From: Gemmatimonadota bacterium
Lineage (GTDB): Bacteria > Gemmatimonadota > Gemmatimonadetes > Longimicrobiales > Gaopeijiaceae
Assembly: GCA_012960225.1 (NCBI GenBank)
Contig: DUBS01000044.1
Coordinates: forward strand, 1 to 64,000
DNA: 64,000 nt
Reading direction: 5' to 3'
Shown: one piece after another, positions 35,641 to 46,929 of the stretch
Layout: every line of letters begins with the position of its first letter
Position numbering within the stretch: the stretch's first letter is position 1
Position numbers and translations under genes: made by a program
Notes under the pieces: generated by a model
Told to the model about the DNA's origin: nothing
The model's input: only the letters and a program-made list of their open reading frames with translations
The model's database searches: none

Positions 35641-36155
35641 GGATTATTTCGGGATGTTGGAAGGGGCGACGCTTGGGCTCCCTGGGGGGGACTAGCGTTA
35701 GGCCTACGGCCGATAGGGTTAGAGAGGCATGGATGTCGGCAATGGGTGGAAATATGGATAAAATCACCGTACTTGACCTTTTCTCAGGCTCCGGTGCACT
35801 TGGACTGGAAGCGCTAAGTCGAGGGGCTTCATCTGCAGTTTTTGTTGAGCAAGACCGAGGCGCTCTTCGCATTGTCCGAGCCAACATCAAATTGCTTGAT
35901 GCCTCGGATAAGTGCATGGTTGTAGAGGATGACGTGTTCCATTATTTGGATGGTAACCATAAGGTTTTCGATGTTGCTCTTGCGGATCCACCCTACGGGA
36001 CTGCAGCGTCAGACAAGCTAGTTTCTTTTTTTCTTAAAAGACCCTTTGCGCGTGAGCTTTGGTTGGAGCATCGTTGGCGGGAAGAGTTAGATACGACTGA
36101 TGTCGCGCGTACGAGGCGTTACGGCGATACTGCAGTCACGACTTTTACTACTTGA
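35637..36155 (+). CDS. rsmD: 16S rRNA (guanine966-N2)-methyltransferase RsmD
   Basis: RsmD methylates G966 of 16S rRNA. The 172 residues start MRIISGCWKGRRL, the usual RsmD N-terminus, which fixes the TTG at 35637 as the start. Further motifs are VRPTADRVREAWMSA, the SAM site VLDLFSGSGALGLEALSRGA, FVEQDR and the catalytic DPPYG. It overlaps recJ and precedes coaD; rsmD-coaD is a widely conserved pair. Confidence 0.95.
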   Translation: MRIISGCWKGRRLGSLGGTSVRPTADRVREAWMSAMGGNMDKITVLDLFSGSGALGLEALSRGASSAVFVEQDRGALRIVRANIKLLDASDKCMVVEDDVFHYLDGNHKVFDVALADPPYGTAASDKLVSFFLKRPFARELWLEHRWREELDTTDVARTRRYGDTAVTTFTT

Positions 36156-36157
36156 TC

Positions 36158-36655
36158 ATGAGCCCACACAGACCTGTCATCGCAATTTACCCAGGCTCTT
36201 TTGATCCGATCACTAAGGGTCACGAGGACCTTGTACGACGCACCCTCCGTGTTACGGACCGACTAGTAATTGCTGTTAGCAGTACTTCTACGGAAAGCAA
36301 AGAACACTTGTTTGATGTAAACGAGCGTGTAGAACTCATCCAGGAAATTTTTGCTAAGAATGACCATGTTGAAGTCAGTAGATTCGATGGGTTACTTGTC
36401 GATTTTGCTCGTGACCTAGGTGCTCAGGTGGTTATTCGAGGACTGCGGGCTGTGTCCGACTTCGATTACGAGCTTCAAATGGCGCAGATGAACCAAGAAC
36501 TTGGCCCAGAGATTGAGACACTGTTTCTTGTGCCTGAGGTAGAGTACTCCTTTCTGTCAGCTTCACTCGTTCGGGAAGTCGCGTCACTCGGTGGTGATGT
36601 GTCGAGATTCGTTTCTGCTGTAGTTCTCCGACGTCTCAAGGAAAAGATAGGTTAG
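36158..36655 (+). CDS. coaD: Phosphopantetheine adenylyltransferase
   Basis: CoaD makes dephospho-CoA from 4'-phosphopantetheine and ATP. The protein of about 165 residues shows AIYPGSFDPITKGHEDLVRR (the TxGH nucleotidyltransferase motif), VIRGLRAVSDFDYELQMAQMN and EYSFLSASLVREVASLGGDVSRFV. The ATG at 36158 is preferred; a TTG two codons earlier at 36152 overlaps the rsmD stop and is also usable. Confidence 0.96.
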   Translation: MSPHRPVIAIYPGSFDPITKGHEDLVRRTLRVTDRLVIAVSSTSTESKEHLFDVNERVELIQEIFAKNDHVEVSRFDGLLVDFARDLGAQVVIRGLRAVSDFDYELQMAQMNQELGPEIETLFLVPEVEYSFLSASLVREVASLGGDVSRFVSAVVLRRLKEKIG

Positions 36656-36787
36656 TGACGAGCCTTCTGCTGCTGGGTGGGTGTTCCCAGGCTTATTGTT
36701 TTTCTGGTATTGGTCTATATGGTCAGCCAGTTATGCTAGTTGGTATGAGAGGGACTCAACGTAAATCCCCGTCGGTGCAAAACTTCT

Positions 36788-37093
36788 GTGGGTTTTAAGG
36801 TCTTAGAGAGGGGTGACGTAACACTCATTGAGATCGGAGGTGAGTTGATCGTAGGAAACCGACAATTACTCAAGGAGCAGGTGCTTGAGCAATTGGAGCG
36901 AGGAGGTCGTAAGTTCATAGTCGACTTCTCAAATACGGATTATATCGATTCATCTGGCCTCGGAGTCCTAGTGACACTCTCGAAGAAGATTCGAGAACAG
37001 GGAGGAGAGCTTAGCCTTGCTAGCCTTAGCAAAGATCTTCGAGCCCTCTTCGAATTAACCAAATTAGACACTCTTTTCCTTTTCTCCGATTAA
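36788..37093 (+). CDS. STAS-domain anti-sigma factor antagonist
   Basis: A 101-residue single STAS domain like SpoIIAA/RsbV. Residues 10-20 (VTLIEIGGELI) form the first strand, and the phosphorylation-site loop is YIDSSGLGVLV with the conserved serine pair at about 56-57. A partner kinase/anti-sigma factor would phosphorylate it; none is adjacent, so the target sigma factor is unknown. The start is GTG at 36788. The 132-base gap upstream (36656-36787) separates it from coaD. Confidence 0.9.
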   Translation: MGFKVLERGDVTLIEIGGELIVGNRQLLKEQVLEQLERGGRKFIVDFSNTDYIDSSGLGVLVTLSKKIREQGGELSLASLSKDLRALFELTKLDTLFLFSD

Positions 37094-37169
37094 GAACGAG
37101 TTCGATGTACGCTGGGACGAACCCACTGCTCTTCTAGTTGGTGACTGAGGCTCTTTAACCTCGGACATT

Positions 37170-37976
37170 ATGGATCCCAACTTAGGTCGACCAAAGCGCT
37201 CGCTGAGCCAAAACTTCCTGGTCGATGTCAATATCCAGAAGAAGATTGTGGCGGCCTTGAGCGCTGATGCTACCGAGGTGGTGGTGGAGGTGGGACCAGG
37301 ACGTGGTGCACTTACCCAGCATCTTGTGGGTGCGGTCTCTAAGCTTGTCCTGATAGAACTTGATCATGATCTAGCGGCGATGTGGTCTGAAAAATACAGA
37401 GACCGTGATGATGTGACTGTCCTCCAGGGAGATGTGCTAACGATTCCTTTCTGGGAATCAGTTGAAGATCCTTCTCAAGTTCATGTCATAGGAAATATTC
37501 CCTACAATATCACCTCTCCCATCATCTTTCGCCTCCTGGAGCGTCCACGTCCTAAGAGCATTTTATTGACTATCCAGAAGGAGGTAGCGCAGCGAATCAC
37601 AGCTCCTGTGGGGTCAAAGGAATATGGGGCCTTGTCTGTAGGAGTTCGAAGCATAGCGAGTGCGGAAATACTTTTCGGAATCGGTAGGCATGCGTTCAAA
37701 CCTAAGCCAGGGGTCGATTCTTCCGTGATTCGAATTGTTCCGGTTCGCCCTGAGCCTCTTTCACTCGAAGAAGAGTTGAGCCTGCGCAGGCTCGTGCGAT
37801 CAGTTTTCCAATGGCGAAGAAAGCAACTCAAGAAAACCTTGAGGGATCATGAAGCACTCAACATCTCGCCAGAGCTAATTGAAGAGGCAGCTGAACGCGC
37901 CGAGATAGACCTCACAGACCGCCCAGAACGCCTGTCTCCCGAGGCATTCCTACGACTTTCCGGGACATTGCCGTAA
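37170..37976 (+). CDS. rsmA: 16S rRNA dimethyladenosine transferase RsmA/KsgA
   Basis: RsmA dimethylates A1518 and A1519 in helix 45 of 16S rRNA, a late checkpoint of 30S assembly. The 268 residues show KRSLSQNFLVDVNIQKKIV, the SAM site VVEVGPGRGALTQHLV, VLQGDVL and the catalytic NIPYNITSPIIF. The C-terminal domain has VFQWRRKQLKKTLRDH. It stands between the STAS gene and the Rex operator. Confidence 0.96.
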   Translation: MDPNLGRPKRSLSQNFLVDVNIQKKIVAALSADATEVVVEVGPGRGALTQHLVGAVSKLVLIELDHDLAAMWSEKYRDRDDVTVLQGDVLTIPFWESVEDPSQVHVIGNIPYNITSPIIFRLLERPRPKSILLTIQKEVAQRITAPVGSKEYGALSVGVRSIASAEILFGIGRHAFKPKPGVDSSVIRIVPVRPEPLSLEEELSLRRLVRSVFQWRRKQLKKTLRDHEALNISPELIEEAAERAEIDLTDRPERLSPEAFLRLSGTLP

Positions 37977-37997
37977 TCCATACCTGCCCGTACTTTC

Positions 37998-38015
37998 TTG
38001 TGAATCTTTTCACAA
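37998..38015. promoter_or_regulatory. Rex operator palindrome
   Basis: TTGTGAATCTTTTCACAA is a perfect inverted repeat of TTGTGAA around a 4-base centre, extended by one more C-G pair (37997/38016). It matches the known Rex-binding consensus TTGTGAA-N4-TTCACAA. It ends 37 bases before the rex start, so Rex probably represses its own gene when NAD+ is high relative to NADH. Confidence 0.9.
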
Positions 38016-38052
38016 GCGGCTGCCTACCCCGCGAGCTGCCTGGTTCGGTCCT

Positions 38053-38685
38053 TTGTCTAAACGCATATCCGATTCAACTGTTCGCCGACTCTCGCACTAT
38101 TTGCGAGTGCTAGAGCTGATTCAGGATGATGGTGGAGTGACGGTTTCAAGTGAGCAACTTGCAAGGCGCGGGCACACCACCGCAGCTCAGGTCAGAAAAG
38201 ATCTTTCTCACTTCGGTTCCTTTGGTAAGCGCGGACTCGGCTACAGTGTAGATGAGTTAAGGGATCGTCTAAGGATAATCCTCGGCCTAGACCGAGTGTG
38301 GCGAGTAATTCTAGTCGGTGCAGGACGTATTGGTTCTGCATTGTTTGAGTATCCCGATTTCAAGAAGCGAGGATATGATTGCGTAGCTGTTGTCGACAGC
38401 GATCCTGCAAAAATTGGCGAAAAATGGGGTGAACGAGTGATCCGGCCAGCTGAAGAACTAGAGTCACTCATCAAGGAATTACACGCCGCTTTAGTGATCC
38501 TCGCTGTCCCGGCTTCAGCTGCTCAATTGGTCGCAGAGCGCTCCGTAAATGCTGGAGTCAGAGGGATTCTCAATTTTGCTCCCGTGCAGATCCAAGTCCC
38601 GGAAGATATCCCGGTTGAAAACGTGAATCTTGTGATGGAGCTCGAAGCTCTTTCGTTCCAGATAACCCGAGCCTTGACGCCTTGA
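38053..38685 (+). CDS. rex: Redox-sensing transcriptional repressor Rex
   Basis: Rex dimers bind DNA when NAD+ dominates and release it when NADH rises, derepressing fermentation and respiration genes. The 210 residues carry an N-terminal winged helix (TVRRLSHYLRVLELI, AAQVRKDLSHFGSFGKRGLGY) and a Rossmann domain with VILVGAGRIGSALFEY near residue 85. VVDSDPAKIG, ILAVPASAAQ and a swapped C-terminal helix (VNLVMELEALSFQI) follow. The start is TTG at 38053. The perfect operator just upstream supports both identity and autoregulation. Confidence 0.96.
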   Translation: MSKRISDSTVRRLSHYLRVLELIQDDGGVTVSSEQLARRGHTTAAQVRKDLSHFGSFGKRGLGYSVDELRDRLRIILGLDRVWRVILVGAGRIGSALFEYPDFKKRGYDCVAVVDSDPAKIGEKWGERVIRPAEELESLIKELHAALVILAVPASAAQLVAERSVNAGVRGILNFAPVQIQVPEDIPVENVNLVMELEALSFQITRALTP

Positions 38686-38723
38686 AACACAGACCACATG
38701 AAGGCAGGTGAAAGTAGAGGGTT

Positions 38724-38756
38724 GCCAGTCAGGATCGGTGATTGTGGCCAGTCAGG
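38724..38756. repeat. Direct repeat of GCCAGTCAGG
   Basis: Two identical 10-base copies (38724-38733 and 38747-38756) lie 23 bases apart start to start, in the gap between rex and the MBL-fold gene. The spacing is close to two helical turns, so a regulator site is conceivable. No matching known operator is recognised. Confidence 0.4.
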
Positions 38757-38840
38757 CTGATACCTTTTAATCTGGAGCTAAGGCAATTATTGACCGCCGT
38801 GGCCACCTTATGCCTACGAGCAGAGAGATCTGGGGATATC

Positions 38841-39722
38841 ATGACAGAGTGGATTTCAAATTTACCTCTCAGTAGGGAAATCTCAGTAGGTTCTATTAGA
38901 ATCCACGCTATTGAGTCCGGTATCCAGTGGCTTGATGGAGGCGCCATGTTTGGTGTAGTGCCTAAGCCTCTCTGGCAACGCCGAATTCCTTCTAATGACC
39001 AGAATCGCATTCCCCTCGCGCTGCGGTGTCTAGTCATAGAATCACCCGACGAACTTGTGCTGGTGGATACTGGGATCGGCAATAAGGAGAGCAAGAAATT
39101 TCACGAGCTCTATGGCGTAGAGAATTCCGGGAATCCAACTCGTTTGGAGGATGGCATAAAAGCCGCAGGGTTCATGCCAGACGATATAGGAATTGTATTG
39201 TGTACACATCTACACTTCGATCACGCGGGCGGTAACACATTCCAAGATTCCGAGGGTAGCATTCGACCAGCTTTCCAAAACGCTCGTTATGTTGTACAGC
39301 GTGGTGAGTTTGATTTCGCTCACAGTGGGAACGAACGAATACGGGCAAGTTATCTGCGACAGAACTTTGACCCCATAGAAGAAGCCGGCCTTTGGGATTT
39401 TGTTGAGGGTGCAACCGAAGTTATCCCAGGTGTAAGAGTGCTACCGACACCCGGACATACTCCATTCCATCAGTCAGTTGTGATCGAGAGCGATGGAGAA
39501 ACCGCGTGTTTTCTTGCGGATGTATGTCCGACGGCAGCACACATCCCGCTTCCGTGGATCATGGGTTATGACCTTGAGCCGCTTGTTACACTTGAGTCAA
39601 AGCGGAAGCTTTGGGCTTTAGCACGTGACCAAGAATGGCTGCTTATCTTCGAACATGATCTACTTATACCATGGGGTCGTCTCGATATTGATTCGAAACG
39701 ACCTCGACTAAAGAACAGCTAG
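38841..39722 (+). CDS. Metallo-beta-lactamase-fold hydrolase
   Basis: From the ATG at 38841 the protein has 293 residues. The zinc motif reads CTHLHFDHAGGN, with further ligands in PTPGHTPFHQSV and the aspartate of CFLADVCPT. The layout (a leading EGP-type region GGAMFGVVPKPLWQRRI, then LVDTGIG) resembles quorum-quenching lactonase-like and related MBL hydrolases. The substrate cannot be deduced. An upstream in-frame ATG at 38742 would add 33 residues without a recognisable motif. It precedes glyA by 41 bases. Confidence 0.88.
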   Translation: MTEWISNLPLSREISVGSIRIHAIESGIQWLDGGAMFGVVPKPLWQRRIPSNDQNRIPLALRCLVIESPDELVLVDTGIGNKESKKFHELYGVENSGNPTRLEDGIKAAGFMPDDIGIVLCTHLHFDHAGGNTFQDSEGSIRPAFQNARYVVQRGEFDFAHSGNERIRASYLRQNFDPIEEAGLWDFVEGATEVIPGVRVLPTPGHTPFHQSVVIESDGETACFLADVCPTAAHIPLPWIMGYDLEPLVTLESKRKLWALARDQEWLLIFEHDLLIPWGRLDIDSKRPRLKNS

Positions 39723-39763
39723 GATAGCTTGGACTGGATGTTCTTCCAAAGGACCCCCATGAC

Positions 39764-41023
39764 ATGATGGATCATCTTCGAGTGAGTGACCCAGATATTC
39801 TTGATGCAATTATCTCGGAGGCTAGAAGACAAGGGGATGGACTCGAACTGATAGCCTCTGAAAATTTTGTTTCCCCGTCAGTGCTAGAGGCGATGGGGAC
39901 CGTAATGACAAACAAGTATGCCGAGGGTCTCCCTACTAAGCGCTATTACGGAGGTTGCCAGTTCGTCGATATTGTGGAGGAACTCGCTCGGGACCGGGCT
40001 AAGGAGCTTTTTAGTGCTGAGCATGCTAATGTGCAACCACATTCGGGTGCTCAGGCCAATATGGCTGCCTATTTAGCATTTTTGGACCCGGGAGATAAAA
40101 TTCTGGGGATGAATCTGAGTCATGGTGGCCATCTGACTCACGGATCGCCTGTGAACTTTAGTGGGCGTCTGTTTGAGGTTGCCGCTTATGGTGTCCGGGA
40201 AGATGATGGACGAATCGACTATGACGCTCTAAGAGATCAGGCTCTTGCTGAGCGCCCGAGTATGATTATCGCTGGAGCAAGTGCCTATCCGCGGACGATC
40301 CACTTCGATGTTTTTTCCGAAATTGCGAAAGAAACAGATGCGATCTTAATGGTAGATATTGCCCATATAGCAGGGCTTGTTGCCACGGGACACCATCCTA
40401 GCCCGGTGCCGCACGCCGCCGTGGTTACAACCACCACACACAAGACTCTTAGGGGTCCTCGTGGTGGCATGATCCTTTGTTCTCAGGAGCATGCTAAGGC
40501 AATCGACAAGTCGGTTTTTCCTTGTATACAGGGCGGACCACTTATGCACGTGATTGCGGCAAAAGCTGTTGCAATGCGCGAAGCATTGAAGCCAGAATTC
40601 AGGGATTACTCGGCTCAGGTAATAGCAAATGCGAAGGCTTTAGGCTCTGATCTCAATGATCTCGGCCTGCATCTAGTAAGTGGAGGCACTGATACTCACC
40701 TAATACTGCTTGATCTAAGGGGTAGCCACGAAGACTTGACTGGTAAGGATGCCGAGGCAGCCTTGGAGGCGTCTGGGATCACCGTGAATAAGAATACTGT
40801 CCCCGGAGAGACGCGTTCTCCATTTGTCACATCAGGTCTAAGGATTGGGACCCCAGCACTGACATCGCGCGGTATGAAGGAAGCCGAGATGAAGCTTATT
40901 GCAGGTTGGATCTCACAAGTCTTAGAGTCACCTTCTAATGAGAGCCGAATCCTTCGGATAAGAGGAGAAGTTCTGGAATTATGTCACGACTTTCCGCTTT
41001 ACAGGGAAATGCGGTTTTCATAG
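39764..41023 (+). CDS. glyA: Serine hydroxymethyltransferase
   Basis: GlyA interconverts serine and glycine with tetrahydrofolate, the main source of one-carbon units. The 419 residues show the PLP-enzyme pattern: [38 protein letters not shown], the PLP lysine in [16 protein letters not shown] (about 225), [17 protein letters not shown] and [14 protein letters not shown] second ATG follows the first directly. The C-terminus is of normal length. Confidence 0.97.
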   Translation: MMDHLRVSDPDILDAIISEARRQGDGLELIASENFVSPSVLEAMGTVMTNKYAEGLPTKRYYGGCQFVDIVEELARDRAKELFSAEHANVQPHSGAQANMAAYLAFLDPGDKILGMNLSHGGHLTHGSPVNFSGRLFEVAAYGVREDDGRIDYDALRDQALAERPSMIIAGASAYPRTIHFDVFSEIAKETDAILMVDIAHIAGLVATGHHPSPVPHAAVVTTTTHKTLRGPRGGMILCSQEHAKAIDKSVFPCIQGGPLMHVIAAKAVAMREALKPEFRDYSAQVIANAKALGSDLNDLGLHLVSGGTDTHLILLDLRGSHEDLTGKDAEAALEASGITVNKNTVPGETRSPFVTSGLRIGTPALTSRGMKEAEMKLIAGWISQVLESPSNESRILRIRGEVLELCHDFPLYREMRFS

Positions 41024-41085
41024 AAATTAGGAGTGAGTACGCTCCTGACTAGCGAACAACATTTCAGCATCCCACATTTGGAATC

Positions 41086-41466
41086 ATGACTGAGTTTACG
41101 AGCACTGATGAACTTCTAGACCTCCTGCGCGAGAGGAACCCTCGTTTTGATCCGCGTTCATACTCCTTTGTACTTGAGGCCTTAAACTCGGTTTTCCATT
41201 CGCTTGGGGAGAAGAGGCACATAACAGGTGCGGAACTTGCTGAGGGTGTCCGCCAGTTAGCGATGGAACGATTCGGCCCCCTTGCTAGAACTGTCCTTGA
41301 GCACTGGGGAATTCATTCAACGCGGGATGTCGGATCTGTTGTTTTTGCCCTGGTTGAGCAGAAAATCTTGACTACCCAGGATGGGGACTGTCCAGAGGAC
41401 TTCGCTGACGTATTCGATTTCGAAGAAGCTTTCGAACTAAATTACCCCTGGAAAGCTCAAATTTGA
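41086..41466 (+). CDS. Minf_1886-family conserved protein
   Basis: A 126-residue protein whose pattern (FDPRSYSFVLEALNSVF, RHITGAELAEGVRQLAMERFGPLARTVLEHWGI, and a terminal EDFADVFDFEEAFE) matches the Minf_1886 family seen in Planctomycetes, Verrucomicrobia and related phyla. Function is unknown. It is soluble, with no metal motif or signal peptide, and lies between glyA and a small cysteine-rich protein. Confidence 0.85.
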   Translation: MTEFTSTDELLDLLRERNPRFDPRSYSFVLEALNSVFHSLGEKRHITGAELAEGVRQLAMERFGPLARTVLEHWGIHSTRDVGSVVFALVEQKILTTQDGDCPEDFADVFDFEEAFELNYPWKAQI

Positions 41467-41579
41467 TGACGAAGATTCGGTATGAGAACCTGGATCTGAG
41501 ATCTTTATTTGGACAAGGGGAGGGGGAGAGAGCACTCGAGTGTTGCTCGTTGTTACCACGCTAATGGGAGGGGTTGAAT

Positions 41580-41777
41580 ATGGAGCAAGGGAGCGAATTT
41601 CCAGGATGTCAAAAGTGCGGAAATGGGGTTCTATTGCCGCTTTCGGATTATGGTAGAGAAGGAGCTTCGATCCGCTACAAGGCTTGGGTATGCTCACATC
41701 CAGATTGTGGTTTCAATATTCGGATTGATAACGGCGAGGTGACAGTCGGTCGCCAGATAGGCCAGAGTTACAAATAG
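41580..41777 (+). CDS. Small zinc-ribbon-like protein
   Basis: A 65-residue protein from the ATG at 41580 (a TTG two codons earlier is also in frame), with a strong GGGAGGGG site. Two cysteine pairs, CQKC near residue 10 and CSHPDC near residue 39, are spaced like a rubredoxin-type zinc ribbon; the tail is FNIRIDNGEVTVGR. No family name is recognised. Small zinc ribbons often serve as protein- or nucleic-acid-contact modules. Confidence 0.7.
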   Translation: MEQGSEFPGCQKCGNGVLLPLSDYGREGASIRYKAWVCSHPDCGFNIRIDNGEVTVGRQIGQSYK

Positions 41778-41854
41778 TACGATCTGAAATTAATGTCCCA
41801 GGAGAATGCGGATGGGAGGGTCTGGAGCAGCACTCATTGTAAAGGATAGAGTCT

Positions 41855-43486
41855 GTGCCATGGACTTCTGGCATGGCGGATAGCTTCGGTGCGTCACTAA
41901 GTGCTCCGATGATTGATAGCAGAAATCCGTTACGCCCTTTCGCACGCGAAGTGGTTTATGCGCTGACTGCTGGGGAGTCTAAGACGCTGGATAGTGCGGC
42001 TATCCAAACAATTGGTGTGCCGCAGCCGGTACTAATGGAGAATGCTGGTCGTTCCGCAGCTCAGATAACTCAATGTTTGTTCTCAGAGGGGTCTGTGGTC
42101 GGGATTGTAGGTTCGGGCAATAACGGAGGAGATGCTCTGGTACTCCTGCGTACTCTGCGGGCCTGGGGCCGAGAAGTTTGTGCCGTGCTTGTGGCTGAAC
42201 GAGCTATGGACGACCCCCTTCTGCATGGCTGGGATATCCCTGTGATCATGGATGAGGTGCTCGACCAGAGTGGTTGGGATGCGCTCCTTGGTCCTTGTGG
42301 AGTTGCCATAGATGGAATCCTGGGGATCGGTGCGAAAGGCCCACCTCGTGATCGCCAGGCGTCAGCTATAGCCCAGCTGAATAGGGCATCTTGTCCGGTA
42401 CTCGCGATCGACGTTCCCTCTGGGATTGATTCCTCAATGGGTGCAGTCCAAGGCGAGGCCATTCACGCGACAGTGACGGTGGGGTTTGGGGCTCCCAAGC
42501 TAGGTAGCCTCCTCTCCCCCGCACGCGCTCATACAGGCCGTATAGTCGTTGTCGACATAGGTTTTCCACCTTCAGGGAATACGGATGACCTTGCACAGGT
42601 GATCACTCCTCTCTGGGCACAGAGACGATTACCTAGCCGCCCCGTAGATACCCATAAGAATGCCGTGGGACGTTTGACGATAATTGCAGGTCAGCCTGGT
42701 ATGGCCGGAGCTGCGGTCTTGACTACCCAAGCTGCGTTGACTGCAGGTGTAGGCCTAGTCCGAGTATGCTCAGTGCCAGAGAACAGAGAAATCTTACAAA
42801 AATCTACCCCCGAGGCGATCTATGTGGACGTCTCGGATGACGAGGCGATTGAATTAGCGCTAGAGGATACTGACGCAGTAGTACTCGGGCCTGGCCTTGG
42901 GACTAACGGACTGTCTGTCGACCTAGCGAACAAGGTTACTAAAGGGCCTGGACGGCCGCTTGTTCTGGATGCTGATGCTCTAAATCTGGCAGCAGAAGGT
43001 TTTTTTGATCTTAGAGCCCTGGGTAAGTCGCGGCCTATGCTTTCGACGCCACATGCGGGTGAGATGAGTCGGTTACTCGGTGAGTCAAAGTCAAATATAA
43101 TTGGAGATAGGTTAGCTGCCTTACGGGAGGCGGTAGAGCGCTTTGAACATTGTTTCCTTCTTAAGGGAACTCCTTCTCTGATTTCCAATACGGGTAGAGG
43201 TATTCTGGTCGGTAGCCAAGGGACTTCCGATCTTGCCGTTGGAGGAATGGGAGACACGCTAACCGGGGTGTGTGGAGCATTGATTGCTCAGGGTCTGGGA
43301 GTGATGGAAGCCGGTGCGGTGAGTCTCTATCTTACGGGGAGGGCCGCGAACCTAGCTGCACGCGGAGCATCACTCACGCCCAGTGACGTGATCCGCTGGA
43401 TGCCGGATGCACTTATCGAGCGTGGTGCAGGAACCTCTGAACTAGGCTTCCCGTTTGTCTTTTATGATGCGGATGCTGCGAGGTGA
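41855..43486 (+). CDS. nnr: Bifunctional NAD(P)H-hydrate epimerase/dehydratase
   Basis: It repairs hydrated NADH/NADPH: the N-terminal YjeF domain epimerises R to S, and the C-terminal kinase-like domain dehydrates S-NAD(P)HX using ADP. In 543 residues the epimerase shows VLMENAGRSAAQ, GSGNNGGDALVLLR and IDVPSGIDSS; the dehydratase has LGPGLGT, VLDADALNLAA, STPHAGEMSRLLG and GGMGDTLTGVCGALI. The GTG at 41855 is used here; an ATG at 41873 is possible. It overlaps thiL by four bases. Confidence 0.94.
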   Translation: MPWTSGMADSFGASLSAPMIDSRNPLRPFAREVVYALTAGESKTLDSAAIQTIGVPQPVLMENAGRSAAQITQCLFSEGSVVGIVGSGNNGGDALVLLRTLRAWGREVCAVLVAERAMDDPLLHGWDIPVIMDEVLDQSGWDALLGPCGVAIDGILGIGAKGPPRDRQASAIAQLNRASCPVLAIDVPSGIDSSMGAVQGEAIHATVTVGFGAPKLGSLLSPARAHTGRIVVVDIGFPPSGNTDDLAQVITPLWAQRRLPSRPVDTHKNAVGRLTIIAGQPGMAGAAVLTTQAALTAGVGLVRVCSVPENREILQKSTPEAIYVDVSDDEAIELALEDTDAVVLGPGLGTNGLSVDLANKVTKGPGRPLVLDADALNLAAEGFFDLRALGKSRPMLSTPHAGEMSRLLGESKSNIIGDRLAALREAVERFEHCFLLKGTPSLISNTGRGILVGSQGTSDLAVGGMGDTLTGVCGALIAQGLGVMEAGAVSLYLTGRAANLAARGASLTPSDVIRWMPDALIERGAGTSELGFPFVFYDADAAR

Positions 43487-44471
43487 CCTCTCCCCGTGCC
43501 ATTGGTCCCGTCCGCTTCGGTCCTGGTGCAGAATTTGATCTAATTCGTAGGCTTGTTAACCCAGATGATTTACTCCCAATGGGAGTGAATTTAGGCCCGG
43601 GAGATGATGCCGCGGTCCTTGAAGGGGGATGGGTTCTCAGCACAGACATATCCTTGGAGGATGTCCACTTTCGCAGAATCTGGTTAGAGGATAAGGAAAT
43701 CGGGTTCCGCGCGGTTTCATGTGCACTGTCCGATCTCGCTGCGATGGCTGCTGTCCCAGTGGGGGTTTTCGTATCAATGGCAGCCAATGACGAGGAAGTG
43801 GTGGAGGCGCTGCAGTCTGGATGTAGAGAGGCAGCTTCGGAGGTGGGAGCAGTGATTCTTGGTGGAGATCTCTCGAACACGTCAGGCCCAGTCTTCATTG
43901 ACGTAGTTGGGCTTGGTAGCACTAACCGACCTGGGCTAAGGAGTGGAGCTATCACCGGGAACGATATTTGGGTTACAGGAAGGCTTGGAGCTAGTTCCAC
44001 TGCTGTGCGGGTGTGGCAGCGTGGAGGTGAGCCACCACCCGAGGCTAGAAAAGCATTTGCTCGACCCTCCCCGCGATGTGAGGAGGGCTATTATCTGGTA
44101 GAGCAAGGTATTGCTAATGCCTTAATCGATCTCTCAGATGGGTTGGCTGGAGATTCAGCTCATCTTGCCGCAGCGTCAGGCGTGCAAATCGTACTGGAGG
44201 CGGCTGCAATTCCTGTGGCACCTATCGCAGTTGAAGTGCTAGGACCCGAGGAAGCACTCCAAGTGGCACTCCACGGAGGTGAGGATTACGAACTATGCTT
44301 TGCAGCTGGTCCGGATGCAGTGGATCCATCCTATTTCCAAGACCATTTCGGCCTTGAGATCACAAGGGTTGGACATGTTTGTGAGGGTTCTGGTGTCTGG
44401 ATCGACCAAGGCGGGAGTGATCCTGAGCCTTTAGTGAGAAGTGGGTTTGACCATTATGCTGCGGACGTGCT

Positions 44472-44475
<4 letters not shown>
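43483..44475 (+). CDS. thiL: Thiamine-monophosphate kinase
   Basis: ThiL phosphorylates thiamine monophosphate to the active cofactor thiamine diphosphate. The 330 residues show the PurM-like fold motifs GPGDDAAVLEGGWVLSTDISLEDVHF near residue 40, GFRAVSCALSDLAAMAAVP, GGDLSNTSGPVFIDV, NALIDLSDGLAGDSAHLAAAS and GGEDYELCFA. The GTG start overlaps nnr, and its own stop overlaps plsC in the same GTGA manner. No thiamine riboswitch or other thi gene is in the window. Confidence 0.95.
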
Positions 44476-46522
<2,047 letters not shown>

Positions 46523-46849
46523 ATGAGCAGGCTGAAGAAGACTATCTTACCGCTCATCCTTCTGCTTGCTGCGTATTATGCTGTTTTCAGTGGAGAATAC
46601 TCTTGGTTTGCTCTCCGAGAAGTTCGTATGGAACTAGAGCAGGTAGAGGACGAACTTGCAAGAAAGCGTCAGCAAATTGACTCACTTCTAGCACTGGCGG
46701 ACTCCGTGGAGTCCGACCCTAGTATGCTTGAAAGGATCGCTAGAGAGCGTTTTGGCATGATCAGAGACGGAGAGACCCTATATCGTTTTGCAGAGCCGTC
46801 TAACTTAGCAAGGCCGTCTATGGATTCGGCAGGGACGGAAAGGCGCTAG
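46523..46849 (+). CDS. Septum formation initiator DivIC/FtsB-like protein
   Basis: A 108-residue bitopic membrane protein: one N-terminal helix (TILPLILLLAAYYAVF), then a coiled coil (EVRMELEQVEDELARKRQQIDSL) and the DivIC/FtsB-like motif ERIARERFGMIRDGETLYRF. Members link late cell-division proteins at the septum. Downstream of eno is the classic place for ftsB. Confidence 0.88.
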   Translation: MSRLKKTILPLILLLAAYYAVFSGEYSWFALREVRMELEQVEDELARKRQQIDSLLALADSVESDPSMLERIARERFGMIRDGETLYRFAEPSNLARPSMDSAGTERR

Positions 46850-46890
46850 TCTGTTTGATGCCCTAGGGAAGCGCATTATGGGTTATCCGG

Positions 46891-46918
46891 TTGACACGCT
46901 CTCAACCCCGGATAAGCT
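46891..46918 (+). promoter_or_regulatory. Predicted promoter of the CAT-anticodon tRNA
   Basis: TTGACA at 46891-46896, a 16-base spacer and TAAGCT at 46913-46918 lie just before the mature tRNA start at 46930. The -35 box is perfect; the -10 box is weak. Position supports it. Confidence 0.5.
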
Positions 46919-46929
46919 TTTCCCCCGCC

